DNA from: Aurantiochytrium sp. KH105
Taxonomy: Eukaryota > Sar > Bigyra > Thraustochytrida > Thraustochytriidae
Length of the DNA stretch: 64,000 bases
Direction: 5' to 3'
Assembly (NCBI GenBank): GCA_003116975.1
Contig: BGKB01000025.1
Coordinates: forward strand, 519,516-583,515
The notes beneath the pieces were generated by a model. It saw nothing but the letters and a program-made list of their open reading frames with translations. It made no database searches and was not told where the DNA came from. Positions 10,687 to 20,691 of the stretch are shown here, piece by piece. A program made the position numbers and the translations under genes. Within the stretch, counting starts at the first letter, position 1, and each line of letters starts with the position of its first letter.

Positions 10687-13600
10687 ATGAGCGGTTCTGT
10701 GGCGCGGCAAGGATCGCACAGGACACGCGGCGAAAGCAAAAAGGAACGCGAAGCCGCTGCAGCTGCTGGTGGCGCGACCGACGTCGCCCCCGCACCTGGA
10801 GCGTCATCGACCTCTTCGTCAACTGCCGCCCGATCTGTTTCCTCAAGCGTGGCTTCCAAACCGCAGCGCACCGGTGCAGTGTCAAGATCATCTTCTTCAA
10901 AGCGCTCGCGCACGCGCAACCGCACGGATTCTAACGGCCCAACGGCAGGTGTCGGAAGTCAATCCAGCGCAGGTTGTGTGCCCCCCCATTTGCAGAGGAG
11001 CGAAACTGCGCGCAGCACAATGGCTCCGCCGCGCTCGCATCACAGCAGTCGGGTCCAACAGCGTGGCTCGGGAGGAAACGATGATGGCGTCTGGAGTGAT
11101 TTTGGTGAACAGACGATGCATGGAAGCAAGCGGCCGCTTCGAGCGTCGACTCGCGCTTCAGCTAGCGCAGGGCTTATGAGGTCAGGCGAGGCACCACGTG
11201 GCGTCGGCGCGATCTCCTCTTCTTCGTCCTCGTCCTCGTCGTCCTCGTCCTTCTCCTCACAACAGCAGCAGCAGCAGAAGCAGCAGCAGAAGCAGCAGCA
11301 GGAAGCGGCCGAAGCTGCAGCAGCCGCCGCTGCGGCTGCTGAACTTGGCATTAATCTACTCTCACGAGAGGCTCTCCCGCATGAGGACGACCCGGACATG
11401 TCACGCGACTCGGTTCTCTCTGAAGTCGCGGACCTCGTCTCGTCTCCCGAGAACCCCGACGCTTCGAACTTTTCGTGGATGAGCCAGAACACGAACCAAC
11501 TTTTGGAAAAGCTCTACGCCAAGGGCCCAGAAGCTCATGTGAAGATTATCGCCATTGCCAAGTTGCTCGAAAGCAAGCAAGTCGAAGCCTTACCACCGCA
11601 TGCCGTGATTGCCTTTGTTGACGCCGCATCCAAGATCCAGGCGGAGAATGAAGCGCAGAACGAAGCTGGTGCTGAGCACAGACGCGGGCCCGCCGCCGCT
11701 GCTGCTGACCCCGCAGCCACCGCTGCTGGCGCGTCGCACCAGCGGGGATCAAGGAGTGATAGGGCTGCAAAGCGCAAGGAACGGCCCGCTTCGAACCCTG
11801 ATGCATCGACTCTTTCGGCGCAAGCAGGGGAGACCAAGCGCAAGCGCGGCAAGGTCCAAGTGGCAACCCACAACCTCTTAGGCGTGCACCACATGGCGAG
11901 TGAGACTATTCACGAATTGGGCGAGGGTGTACTGATCACAATGCGTCGTCGTGAACAGCACAACCGCGCGGACGTCGCCTACCTTGAGCAGCAACAAAAC
12001 CTGACAAGGGCCATGCGCGCTACGCTCTTTGATTGGATGTTCGAAGTGGGCCAAGAATTCGTCTTGAACCGCGAGACCTTGCACACAGCACTCACCTTTG
12101 TGGACCGTTTTCTTTCTCGGGAACAAAATGTGCCGCGGCGAAAGCTTCAGCTCGTGGGCGTCACGGCGCTTTGGCTCGCAGCCAAGAGCAAAGAAGTTTA
12201 CCCGCCCCGCGCCCGCGAGTTCGCTTACACGACGGATCGCGCCTACGATGTTCCTGACATGGTCAAGTGCGAGACGGATATGCTCACCAAACTCGACTGG
12301 GTGCTCGATCCGATCACGCCGTATGCCTGGGTCGATTGGTACTTGCACGAGCTGTTTCCCATCGATGGCGACATGGATCAACATACGAGCTCGACGCTGA
12401 GCTCTGGCTCGAGCTCAAGCGCGAGATCGTTTTCCTACACGGGTGCCTCTTCCACCTCGACTTCATCTTCAGACGTGCGGGGCTTGGCGCCGGGCATCAG
12501 CGGAGTGGGCCTTAACACGCGCGCGCGCAACGGCTTGGAACCGTTTCGCGCAGGCGCGGAGGCCCTGCTGAGCCCGCGCTCGGAATGCGGCATTGTCGCG
12601 TCCTCAAATCAAGCGCGGGAGGCGCGGAACCGGTCGTGGACGGCTGAGACGGCCGCCCCGATATTGGTGTTCTCGCGCATCATGGAGGTTCTTGACACGG
12701 CGCTGCTGGATGTGAATTCGCTGCACTTTTTGCCATCGGCCTTGGCGGCCACGGCAGTCTCGCACGTTTTGCACGATTTGAACATTGCGGACATGGCGCA
12801 GATTGAACGCGTCACGCGCTACTCGGAAGGAGAGCTCGTCTTGTGCCGAGAGTGGATGTCCTTTGCGTTTGAACTGCAGCCCAATGAGCACGAGCACCAC
12901 CCCAAGCTCCGTCACATTCGCGTCTTTTACGAAGAGCGCGACCTTCACTGTATTCAACGCCACAACAAGAAGGCTTTGGATGTGTACAGGGCTCAGGCGC
13001 CCAAGCACGACATTATGTCTCACGTATCAGCCCCTGTTTCGAGCGCGCAGTGGGCCCGCCACGCCTCCATGGCTACCTCGCCCTCTAACAATCCTCTCGA
13101 TGCTGTGGAGAACAGCCTTGACAACGTCGATGTCGCTGCAACATTTGCGAACGACCGTACGAACATGTCGTTCGTGCCGCCGACGCCTCAACAGGATTTG
13201 GAACACCACCGGAACCGCATGCTCCAGGAGCATCAGGACGCCGAAGACCGCGCGCGGGTTTCTCAGCACCAGCGCCACTATCAGCACCAGTTCCAGCATC
13301 AACATCAGCATCAATATCAGCAACCTGTGGGGGCTCGAGCATCAGCTTCTGCGCCGCGGCCCCGCACTCGCGGTCGCTTCGCGTCGAGGGAGACAGCTTC
13401 GTATGAGGTTGTCGAGTCGTCCTTTGCCTCACTCGATTATTCGACCATGTCTGCGTCTTCGGCAATGTCTTCCTCCTCTTCCACCTTTGATTTGGATGCG
13501 ACACGCGAGAGCACCCCGCCCACGCTCCTCTCCGCCGTGGAGGAGGGCTCGAATGAGTTTGATGAGGAGAGCTGCGCCAGTGTCGCAGATCGTCAGGCCC

Positions 13601-13830
13601 AGCACGCCCCTCTCACCAGGGCAGCCGCGGCCCGCGATGGCACCGGCGCTGCCTCGCGGCGCAACGGTTCCAAAGCTGACGAGGATGGGCATGCAGAGAT
13701 GGACCACAATGGCAAAGGAGCGAATGATGATACGCTCGACAGCAATGGCGATGGTGATAACGATGGCAGCGAAGACGAAGATGCCGGCGAAGACCTTGTC
13801 ATTGATCTCGATGCCAACGAAACCTTGTGA
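10687..13830 (+). CDS. E-type cyclin with long low-complexity tails
   Basis: A regulatory subunit of a cyclin-dependent kinase, 1047 residues from the ATG at 10687 (the upstream open frame has no ATG). The N-terminal about 400 residues are Ser/Ala/Gln-rich. The first cyclin fold spans about 420-560: MRATLFDWMFEVG near residue 442, a kinase-binding helix with LQLVGVTALWLAAK, then YPPRAREFAYTTD. The YPPK-EFAYVTD pattern and a second fold reading LDTALLDVNSLHFL (about 670) resemble metazoan cyclin E more than A or B types. A Ser-rich insert of about 90 residues separates the two folds. The C-terminal third has His/Gln repeats and an acidic end. Cyclin identity is secure; the E subclass is a motif-based inference. 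Confidence 0.9.
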   Translation: MSGSVARQGSHRTRGESKKEREAAAAAGGATDVAPAPGASSTSSSTAARSVSSSVASKPQRTGAVSRSSSSKRSRTRNRTDSNGPTAGVGSQSSAGCVPPHLQRSETARSTMAPPRSHHSSRVQQRGSGGNDDGVWSDFGEQTMHGSKRPLRASTRASASAGLMRSGEAPRGVGAISSSSSSSSSSSSFSSQQQQQQKQQQKQQQEAAEAAAAAAAAAELGINLLSREALPHEDDPDMSRDSVLSEVADLVSSPENPDASNFSWMSQNTNQLLEKLYAKGPEAHVKIIAIAKLLESKQVEALPPHAVIAFVDAASKIQAENEAQNEAGAEHRRGPAAAAADPAATAAGASHQRGSRSDRAAKRKERPASNPDASTLSAQAGETKRKRGKVQVATHNLLGVHHMASETIHELGEGVLITMRRREQHNRADVAYLEQQQNLTRAMRATLFDWMFEVGQEFVLNRETLHTALTFVDRFLSREQNVPRRKLQLVGVTALWLAAKSKEVYPPRAREFAYTTDRAYDVPDMVKCETDMLTKLDWVLDPITPYAWVDWYLHELFPIDGDMDQHTSSTLSSGSSSSARSFSYTGASSTSTSSSDVRGLAPGISGVGLNTRARNGLEPFRAGAEALLSPRSECGIVASSNQAREARNRSWTAETAAPILVFSRIMEVLDTALLDVNSLHFLPSALAATAVSHVLHDLNIADMAQIERVTRYSEGELVLCREWMSFAFELQPNEHEHHPKLRHIRVFYEERDLHCIQRHNKKALDVYRAQAPKHDIMSHVSAPVSSAQWARHASMATSPSNNPLDAVENSLDNVDVAATFANDRTNMSFVPPTPQQDLEHHRNRMLQEHQDAEDRARVSQHQRHYQHQFQHQHQHQYQQPVGARASASAPRPRTRGRFASRETASYEVVESSFASLDYSTMSASSAMSSSSSTFDLDATRESTPPTLLSAVEEGSNEFDEESCASVADRQAQHAPLTRAAAARDGTGAASRRNGSKADEDGHAEMDHNGKGANDDTLDSNGDGDNDGSEDEDAGEDLVIDLDANETL

Positions 13831-14371
13831 GGATTCCAGCGGCAAGCAGGCGCGTTCTGTGGGCGCTATTTCCACAGTTAGCCGGACCGAACAATTGTCT
13901 AAACGACAAACAATCCGGCTGCACCTTTAATCACAGAAGGGCTTTCTTCTCTTTTCTTCAAGCTCTTCCACATGGAGGCGCTGGCGTGAACGACGAGCGG
14001 TGGAGCGGCAGATGCAAAGATCGCCGTGTGTCTCAGCACATGAGCGTATGTCGAGGATGTTTCCTCTATTATCTTTTATTCTTCCTCTTTTCGAGGCTGG
14101 GTTGTCGTGTTGCTTTTGAGCGGAGTTTGCGCAGATTTGTTTCTGCTGCGTCTCACCTTTTAGAGCTCGGCAGACTGACAATTCCACCCTTGATCGAGGT
14201 GTCTGACTGGACATTTGCCTGCATTTTCGCACGACAATCGTGTGTGTGCCCTTCCCCCCCTCTATTTCCTTTCGTCCAAGCCTTGACTTTTGTTGAAAGA
14301 AGAGTAACACCAAAATATGCAACGATTGAATGATTCCAACTTGTCAATAGGCTACATACTTTTTTTGTTTG
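13831..14371. other. Convergent 3' spacer (cyclin / PRCC)
   Basis: A 541-bp spacer of pyrimidine-rich, AT-richer DNA holding the two 3' UTRs. I see no gene, no RNA gene and no strong tandem repeat. Confidence 0.5.
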
Positions 14372-15325
14372 TTAAAATCCATACTTTTTACCGGCCGAGG
14401 CACGCGCTTTTTTCTCCTGCGACCACATCTTTTCCAGATCGCCCTCGTTCTGCTGCGCGTTGAGCGCAATTGAAACAAGCTGGTGTTTGCGTTTCATCGT
14501 CATGTTCACATTGCGTTTATCGATGGATGCCCCAGCGACGGCGGTGGCATGGACCGGGTCGAGAGCCCTCTCGCCCTCGCGTTCTTCTTTGAGCGACTTG
14601 GCGTGAGCCTTGACGCCAGCTTCGCTGACCTCTGTAAAGGGCACTGCGACACCAGCAAGGTCTGCGCCTGATTCGAGTAACTTGCGAATCTTCCTGTCGG
14701 AATGACGTGCATTCGTAAAGCCCCCGTTAGCATCATCATCATCATCAGCAACTCCGTCATTCACAATCGTGGCGTCTTGCGAGTATCCTCCATCAACGCT
14801 GTAGCCTGGCATATCTTGTGGCCCAGACGCAACGCCAACTTCGACATCTCCGAGATCGTCATCGACGGCGTCGTCCCATAGAGAAGAAAGTTGACCAAGC
14901 GTTGCCGATTTATGCCTTGACCCGCCGTCGTCAGCTTTCCCTTCGCTGAGTGCGTCGTCTTCGCTATCGCTGTTGAGGTCGACGGGCGCCTCGATGAGGG
15001 GCAGACCCCCGGGAGGTGGTTGTGTAGTCTTCTTCTTCTTCTTCTTTCTCTTGTTCTTTCCCTTCTGTTGCTCCTTCTTTGTCGTGCTCGTTTCCTCTTT
15101 CGCCGTCTCTGTCTCGGCGGCGGTTGTTGCGCCTGATATTTCAGGTTTCAAAGAAGCATTCGCGCCATCACGGATATCTTTGCTGCTGGTGCCAGTGCTG
15201 CTGCTGGTGCTAGAGCTGCTTGGCTTGCTAGCTTCTTGCGGTGCGGCGACGTGCGCGAGGTTCTTCTTCTCCTCTTCGTCGTCCTCGTCCTCGGAGGACG
15301 AGGCGTACGCGACCACGCCCGCCAT
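14372..15325 (-). CDS. PRCC: PRCC-like spliceosome-associated protein
   Basis: A 317-residue acidic, Lys/Ser-rich protein starting at the ATG at 15325; the frame runs upstream only to a GTG. The N-terminus begins with an acidic SSSEDEDDEEE stretch, followed by a poly-Lys block and a Ser/Thr-rich linker. The diagnostic part is the last about 50 residues: a basic segment containing MKRKHQL and the terminal AGKKYGF. These match the conserved C-terminal domain of PRCC (mitotic checkpoint/splicing factor, ending QAKYGF in human). The function in pre-mRNA splicing is from the family. It diverges from the gene at 16366 across a giant pentanucleotide array. Confidence 0.8.
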   Translation of the reverse strand: MAGVVAYASSSEDEDDEEEKKNLAHVAAPQEASKPSSSSTSSSTGTSSKDIRDGANASLKPEISGATTAAETETAKEETSTTKKEQQKGKNKRKKKKKKTTQPPPGGLPLIEAPVDLNSDSEDDALSEGKADDGGSRHKSATLGQLSSLWDDAVDDDLGDVEVGVASGPQDMPGYSVDGGYSQDATIVNDGVADDDDDANGGFTNARHSDRKIRKLLESGADLAGVAVPFTEVSEAGVKAHAKSLKEEREGERALDPVHATAVAGASIDKRNVNMTMKRKHQLVSIALNAQQNEGDLEKMWSQEKKARASAGKKYGF

Positions 15326-16365
15326 GCCCCGGTGTCCGTGCTGCACGGACCGCCTCCGCTAATCAGAGGGCGCCGCCGCGACGCTTCGCCTGTCGCGACC
15401 TTGCAGCGGCCGCCCTCGCCCTCCTCCGCTGCGCGCGCCCGCGTCTGCGTCGCCTCGGCCAGCCAGCGAGCGGCCTTGCTTGCGTGCTTGGCAAGGTGTT
15501 GTGTTGTGTTGTGTTGTGTTGTCTTGTGTTGTGCTGTGTTGTGTTGGTGGGTTGTTTTGTTTTGTCTTGTATTGTATTGTCTTGTATTGTATTGTCTTGT
15601 CTTGTCTTGTCTTGTCTTGTCTTGTCTTGTCTTGTCTTGTCTTGTCTTGTCTTGTCTTGTCTTGTCTTGTCTTGTCTTGTCTTGTCTTGTCTTGTCTTGT
15701 CTTGTCTTGTCTTGTCTTGTCTTGTCTTGTCTTGTCTTGTCTTGTCTTGTCTTGTCTTGTCTTGTCTTGTCTTGTCTTGTCTTGTCTTGTCTTGTCTTGT
15801 CTTGTCTTGTCTTGTCTTGTCTTGCCTAGTCCTGAGTTGTCTCGTCTACTCTTGCAACGAGACCAAGATGATCGTCGACGCCGTGAAAGAAGAAGCACAA
15901 GAAGACGACAAAGAGGAGCAGCAGCTGGGCGCGCAGCCTCTCGAAGTTCGTCGCGGCCCGCCGAAGTCGCCGAAGTCGGGCCTCTTCGGCGTCTCTCACC
16001 TCTGCAACGACTCGGAGACAGACGAGCGGAGACACCCCTGAGGGGCCTTGGGGTGACAGACACTCGCTGAGCGAGTCCCGCGGCCGCCGACTCTTCGCGC
16101 TGACCCCGCCAGGGCGGCCGCCTGAGCTTGGCTGGGCTGGGCTCGGCTCGGCTCGGCTCGAGCGCAGGCGCAGGCGCAGGCAGAACAGAGCCGGGCGCGG
16201 CCCTCGGCTTTGCCCCCGCGTCGGCCTCGCGGGCGGAGGCGTCGTCGCGGCCTGCGTGGGCGAGAAGAGACGAGAAGAGAAGAGGATCTATCTACTAAGA
16301 AAGACCTCGGCCGATCGATCGGCCTCTGCCAGGGCTCGACCGAGGGCTCGACGCGCTTGGAGAGG
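15326..16365. other. Divergent promoter spacer dominated by a pentanucleotide array
   Basis: About 1 kb between the start codons of PRCC and the gene at 16366. It contains the (CTTGT)n satellite and a degenerate (GGCTC/GGGCT)n stretch at about 16126-16163. Open frames through it are products of the five-base repeat and are not genes. Confidence 0.6.
15497..15840 (+). repeat. (CTTGT)n pentanucleotide satellite
   Basis: A 225-bp uninterrupted core of 45 CTTGT units (15596-15820), flanked on the left by about 100 bp of degenerate units (TTGTG, TTGTA) and briefly on the right. A five-base unit without stop codons leaves all frames on both strands open, encoding CLVLS or DKTRQ-type pentapeptide repeats that are almost certainly not translated. 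Confidence 0.98.
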
Positions 16366-17583
16366 ATGGGCGGCAGAACGTGTTCTTCTTCGCCGGCAAA
16401 GCCGTCTGCGTCGAGCTCGGCCTCGTCGGCGTCTCGTTCGCGCGGAGCAGGGCGGCGCGCGATGGGCGGTTCGCGCGCGACCGCGGCGGCGGGCGGCGAG
16501 GAAGCCGCGAGCGGCGAGGATGCCGCCTGGCACAGCGTGTGGAGGCTCTGCTCGACGGCGTCGTCGCCGCTGGGGGCCCTGGGCGGGAGCCACGGGAACG
16601 GCCTCGGCCTCGGGCTCGGCAGCAGCAGCAGCAGTAACAACAATAGCAGCAACAACAGCAGCAGCGCCGGCGGCGGAGGAGGAGGAGGTGAAAAGACGCT
16701 GCAGGGTCACGTGTCCCTGACGAGGTTCAATATGACGCGACACCGCACCATTTGCAACCTTCAGCCCGGCGAGTACAAGCTCTACATTTTTGTATTCACG
16801 GGCGGTGTAAACGACGAGGACGAGCGCAATGCCATGTCTCCGGGGCCGAATCAGGGGACCACGGACGCGAGCAACGGGGCAGCGGAGTCGTCACGGACGA
16901 GTCGGTCCGGGTCGGCCCCTGGTGACAGCAATCGTCGTCATTCTCTCGGATTGCGTAACGTGCTCAGAACAGCTACCTTTGGCAAGTTAGGCAAGCTGGA
17001 TGTGAGAGCCGATTGGGAACTCGTCTCTTTTCCCGAGAACAACAATTCTGCAGGAGAGACTGGCGTGTCGGCAGGTGCTCAGGTTCGTCGATTGCAGCAA
17101 TTCACCGAGGTTGTCTCGCTTGAGGACGTGCCTGTGCGAGAGCTCACCTTTACCATTTTACCCGAGGACCTCCCTTGCCAAGCCTACTTCTCGCTATCCT
17201 CCACATCCACCGTGACGACCTTGAATATTGCAGCACAGCTTTACCGCCGCGACGACAGTCAGCAGGAAGCAAGCAAGCAAGCGCAACAAGAGACCGGAGA
17301 CTTTGACGAGGCGTCTTCAGCCTCAAAAGTAATCATGATTCCCACGGCGGATCGTGTCGACTTTCTTGAAGCGATTTTGCTGGAGGGCTCGGAACGTTCG
17401 CGCGGTCTTCTTCTTACGGCAGCCTTTTTGGGTTTCGCGCTTGGCATCAGTTCGCTTTCATCCATGTATCTCGTCTTCGTCTTTCTCGTGGTGCTCGTCA
17501 CAGCTCGCGGATCAACTTCGCTCTTTTCTGCGACCGCTGGAAAGGGCTTTGATGCTGCGGGCGCAAAGGCTTCATCAAGGTAG
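16366..17583 (+). CDS. Unknown protein with C-terminal membrane anchor
   Basis: A 405-residue protein from the first ATG at 16366. The N-terminal about 110 residues are Ser/Ala/Gly/Asn-rich low complexity. The middle (about 115-320) alternates hydrophobic and polar residues as in a beta-sandwich, with segments such as EYKLYIFVFTGG and ADWELVSFPE interrupted by a Ser-rich insert. Near the C-terminus are two hydrophobic stretches, LLLTAAFLGFALG and MYLVFVFLVVLV, probably a tail anchor or helical hairpin. I do not recognise a family. A cytosolic domain anchored to an internal membrane is the simplest reading. The intact frame of more than 1.2 kb and gene-like composition support a real gene. Confidence 0.65.
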   Translation: MGGRTCSSSPAKPSASSSASSASRSRGAGRRAMGGSRATAAAGGEEAASGEDAAWHSVWRLCSTASSPLGALGGSHGNGLGLGLGSSSSSNNNSSNNSSSAGGGGGGGEKTLQGHVSLTRFNMTRHRTICNLQPGEYKLYIFVFTGGVNDEDERNAMSPGPNQGTTDASNGAAESSRTSRSGSAPGDSNRRHSLGLRNVLRTATFGKLGKLDVRADWELVSFPENNNSAGETGVSAGAQVRRLQQFTEVVSLEDVPVRELTFTILPEDLPCQAYFSLSSTSTVTTLNIAAQLYRRDDSQQEASKQAQQETGDFDEASSASKVIMIPTADRVDFLEAILLEGSERSRGLLLTAAFLGFALGISSLSSMYLVFVFLVVLVTARGSTSLFSATAGKGFDAAGAKASSR

Positions 17584-17810
17584 TTCAATGATACATGGGG
17601 ATGGAGAAATGGATATTACTAGTAAATTATGCGAACCGAAAACGATCAAAGAATTGATTCACGTTGTATGTAGGCGTAGGCTTTCAGCTCTAGGTTTTTG
17701 ACGGTGAGTGCGTATACGTACTACGCGACTCTCTCGATGTGTTTTTCAAGATTATTAGGTGGGTTATTCAAGAGCTGAGATGGTGACGACGCGCCACGAA
17801 AGCCGCACGC

Positions 17811-18031
17811 ACAATGTGCCTCTTCTTGTTTTGATAAGAGGGCAAAAGGTTTGCATTGGCCGAACAGGTTCGACCGAGTGCGCATCTCCTACCGAGACCA
17901 GGATTGGCGCTTTTGTATGCTTCTTTCCATCCTTTCAAAGGTGGATCTTTAGGTACAGGCCGCAGCCGCGCGTATAATTTTGATTTTAAAATTCTCTCTC
18001 AGATTACTACACGTCTCCCTCGTGCTTCATC
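17811..18031 (+). repeat. Dispersed about 200-bp repeat, copy 2
   Basis: Plus-strand partner of the element at 7534-7734, about 10 kb away and in opposite orientation. Blocks at both ends and in the middle are conserved, with short insertions between them. No poly(A) tail follows this copy. Confidence 0.75.
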
Positions 18032-18142
18032 AGTCGCCGCCATGGATTGCAACGACATGTCCACATAGCCAGTATAAGACCGCCAGCCACGGAGAACTAG
18101 ACAACAGATGTTTAATTTCGGGTGCCTGTGTCTGTATAGGCA

Positions 18143-18148
18143 TTTATT
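18143..18148 (-). terminator. Putative poly(A) signal of HSP70
   Basis: AATAAA on the minus strand about 100 nt after the HSP70 stop. A plausible but unproven signal. Confidence 0.35.
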
Positions 18149-18248
18149 GCCACTTTATATACAAGGCAGGAAGCGAAACGAAATGGGGGAAACCTCAAAA
18201 AATATTTTGGTTCTACTACAACATGGAGAAGAAGGAAAGACTTTTCGT

Positions 18249-20192
18249 TTAGTCAACCTCCTCGACGGTGGCCTCGGTGTTGGGGGCAGCGCCGCCAGGG
18301 GCACCACCGGGCATGCCGCCGGGCATACCGCCGGGCATGCCACCGGCACCACCCATGGCAGCGGTGAGGATGGGGTTGGCAATACCCTCGAGCTCCTTCT
18401 GCTTCTCCTCGTAGATCTCCTTCTCGCCCTCGGTGTTCTGGTCGAGGAAGGCAAGAACCTCGTCGATCTTGTCGTTGATCTTCTTGAGGTCCTCCTCAGA
18501 GATGGCAGACTTGAGCTTGTCCTCGTTGAGCGAGTTGCGGAGCGAGTACGAGTAGTTCTCAAGACCGTTGCGGGCCTCAATGCGCTCCTTAACGGCGTTA
18601 TCGGCCTGGGCGTACTTCTCGGCCTCGGCAACCATGCGCTCGACCTCCTCCTTGGAGAGACGGCCCTTGTCGTTGGTGATGGTGATCTTGTTCTCCTTGC
18701 CGGTGGACTTCTCGACGGCAGAGACGTTGAGGATACCGTTGGCATCGAGATCGTAGGTCACCTCGATCTGGGGCACACCACGGGGCATGGGGGGGATGCC
18801 GTCGAGGTGGAACTTGCCGAGCAGGTTGTTGTCCTTGGTGAGCGGGCGCTCACCCTCAAAGACCTGAATGAGCACACCAGGCTGGTTATCAGCATAGGTG
18901 GAGAAGGTCTGGGTCTTCTTGCAGGGAATGGTGGTGTTGCGCTCGATGAGCTTGGTCATGACACCACCAGCGGTCTCGAGACCGAGCGAAAGGGCGGTGA
19001 CATCGAGAAGGAGCAGGTCGTTGAGCTTGGCAGAGTCCGAGCCGGTGGTGAGGATGGCGGCCTGGACGGTGGCACCGTAGGCGACAGCCTCATCGGGGTT
19101 GATGCTGCGGCAGGGCTCCTTGCCGTTGAAGAACTCCTTGAGCATGGCCTGGACCTTGGGGATACGGGTGGAGCCGCCGACGAGGACAATCTCGTGGACG
19201 GAGCCCTTGCTCATCTTGGCGTCACGGAGGACCTTCTCGACGGGCTCCATGGTGGACTTGAAGTAGTCCATGTTCAGGTCCTCAAAGCGGGCGCGCGAGA
19301 TGGACGAGGTGAAGTCGACACCCTCGAAGAGGCCGTCAATCTCGATGTGAGCCTGGGCGGAAGCCGAGAGCGTGCGCTTGGCGCGCTCGCAGGCAGTGCG
19401 GAGACGGCGCTTGGCGCGCTCGTTGCCCGACATGTCCTTCTTGAACTTGCGCTTGAACTCAGCCATGAAGTGCTCGACGAGGCGGTTGTCAAAGTCCTCG
19501 CCACCAAGGTGGGTGTCACCGGCGGTGGCCTTGACCTCGAAGATGCCCTCCTCAATGGTGAGGAGCGAGACATCGAAGGTACCGCCACCAAGATCGAAGA
19601 TGAGCACGTTGCGCTCGCCCTCCTTCTTGTCGAGACCGTAGGCGATGGCGGCGGCGGTGGGCTCGTTAATGATGCGGAGCACGTTGAGGCCGGCAATGAC
19701 ACCAGCGTCCTTGGTGGCCTGGCGCTGCGAGTCGTTAAAGTAGGCAGGAACGGTGATGACGGCGTTCTTGACCTCCTCACCGAGGTAGCTCTCGGCGGTC
19801 TGCTTCATCTTGGTGAGAACCATCGACGAGATCTCCTCCGGGGCGAAGGTCTTCTCCTCGCCCTGGAACTCGACCTTGATGACGGGCTTGTCGTTGGGGC
19901 CGGCCTCAACCTTGAAGGGGAAGAACTTGAGATCCTGCTGAGTCGAGGGATCAGCGAACTTGCGGCCGATGAGGCGCTTGGCGTCAAAGACGGTGTTGTA
20001 CGGGTTCATCGACACCTGCGACTTGGCGGCATCACCGATAAGGCGCTCAGTGCTGGTGAAGGCGACGTACGAGGGAGTGGTGCGGTTACCCTGGTCGTTG
20101 GCGATGATCTCCACGGAGTCATTCTGCCAGCAGCCCACGCACGAGTACGTGGTGCCCAGGTCAATGCCGATACCAATACCCTCGACGGACAT
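18249..20192 (-). CDS. HSP70: Cytosolic heat-shock protein 70
   Basis: A 647-residue ATP-dependent chaperone starting at the ATG at 20192, where the Hsp70 N-terminus begins. The nucleotide-binding domain shows [10 protein letters not shown] (phosphate loop), [12 protein letters not shown] and [13 protein letters not shown]. The substrate-binding domain and helical lid follow. The tail has GGMP repeats and ends in EEVD, the TPR co-chaperone docking signal that marks cytosolic/nuclear Hsp70. There is no targeting peptide. Codon use is strongly biased to C/G endings, as in the RPS2 gene, which fits very high expression. Upstream heat-shock elements indicate HSF control. The 733-residue open frame on the opposite strand is an antisense shadow often seen in HSP70 genes. 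Confidence 0.98.
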   Translation of the reverse strand: MSVEGIGIGIDLGTTYSCVGCWQNDSVEIIANDQGNRTTPSYVAFTSTERLIGDAAKSQVSMNPYNTVFDAKRLIGRKFADPSTQQDLKFFPFKVEAGPNDKPVIKVEFQGEEKTFAPEEISSMVLTKMKQTAESYLGEEVKNAVITVPAYFNDSQRQATKDAGVIAGLNVLRIINEPTAAAIAYGLDKKEGERNVLIFDLGGGTFDVSLLTIEEGIFEVKATAGDTHLGGEDFDNRLVEHFMAEFKRKFKKDMSGNERAKRRLRTACERAKRTLSASAQAHIEIDGLFEGVDFTSSISRARFEDLNMDYFKSTMEPVEKVLRDAKMSKGSVHEIVLVGGSTRIPKVQAMLKEFFNGKEPCRSINPDEAVAYGATVQAAILTTGSDSAKLNDLLLLDVTALSLGLETAGGVMTKLIERNTTIPCKKTQTFSTYADNQPGVLIQVFEGERPLTKDNNLLGKFHLDGIPPMPRGVPQIEVTYDLDANGILNVSAVEKSTGKENKITITNDKGRLSKEEVERMVAEAEKYAQADNAVKERIEARNGLENYSYSLRNSLNEDKLKSAISEEDLKKINDKIDEVLAFLDQNTEGEKEIYEEKQKELEGIANPILTAAMGGAGGMPGGMPGGMPGGAPGGAAPNTEATVEEVD

Positions 20193-20511
20193 CTTGCTTT
20201 TTGTTTTCTCTTGCGTGTAGCGCTCGGACTGCTTCTTGTGGATGCTTTTCTGCTGCGCTTCTGTTGCGGATTTGCTGCTCCGTTGCACCTCCTCGACACC
20301 CGGCCCTAGCCTGCTCAGCAACGACTAGCTGCGCCCTACTGTACCCTACGTCTGCTTCCCCCTTTCCCAGCCGCCCGTTTGCGCCCTCCGGATTTACCTC
20401 TAGCATTGATCTCATGACACTCTCCCTCTTGGTGGCCCTTCACCCGGCCCGGACGCTAACGTACTATCTATTATTTACTATAGCAGTGTCTTACTCGGAT
20501 TTTAAGATTCC

Positions 20512-20551
20512 TTCGCGAAGGTCGGCCCTCGGGATCTCCAAGCTTCGAGAA
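20512..20551. promoter_or_regulatory. Two minimal heat-shock half-elements
   Basis: TTCgcGAA at 20512-20519 and TTCgaGAA at 20544-20551 are two-unit heat-shock elements about 320-360 bp upstream of the HSP70 ATG. Confidence 0.55.
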
Positions 20552-20634
20552 GGATTGAGTCTCCTGCTTATTCCCTACTAAAGAACCGCATAGCGTTCCG
20601 CCACCCGCGTCAAGCAGACCTTTGATGACGCTCG

Positions 20635-20649
20635 GGAAACTTCCGGAAC
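20635..20649. promoter_or_regulatory. Perfect three-unit heat-shock element
   Basis: The sequence follows nGAAnnTTCnnGAAn without a mismatch (GAAacTTCcgGAA), the binding site of trimeric HSF. It lies about 445 bp upstream of the HSP70 ATG in the divergent spacer. Confidence 0.8.
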
Positions 20650-20691
20650 GCGCCGGGCTTGAAGGATATCCTCCGATGCACGTGCGTCCGC

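Larger units (their letters stand above)
17584..18248. other. Convergent 3' spacer carrying repeat copy 2
   Basis: The longest convergent spacer (665 bp). It holds the 3' UTRs of the membrane protein and HSP70 plus the dispersed repeat at 17811-18031. TTTATT at 18143-18148 may be the HSP70 poly(A) signal. Confidence 0.5.

Noticed and set aside
9572-10900. 442-codon minus-strand frame upstream of the cyclin
   Set aside because: Runs through GGGA and GAGCA repeats with Arg/Ala/Pro/Leu low complexity and overlapping equally long frames; no domain.
15236-16063. Several open frames through the CTTGT array on both strands
   Set aside because: A stop-free five-base unit keeps every frame open; the products are pure pentapeptide repeats.
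18108-20309. 733-codon plus-strand open frame opposite HSP70
   Set aside because: It is an exact antisense shadow of the strongly biased HSP70 coding sequence, a known artefact of HSP70 genes, and has no family character of its own.
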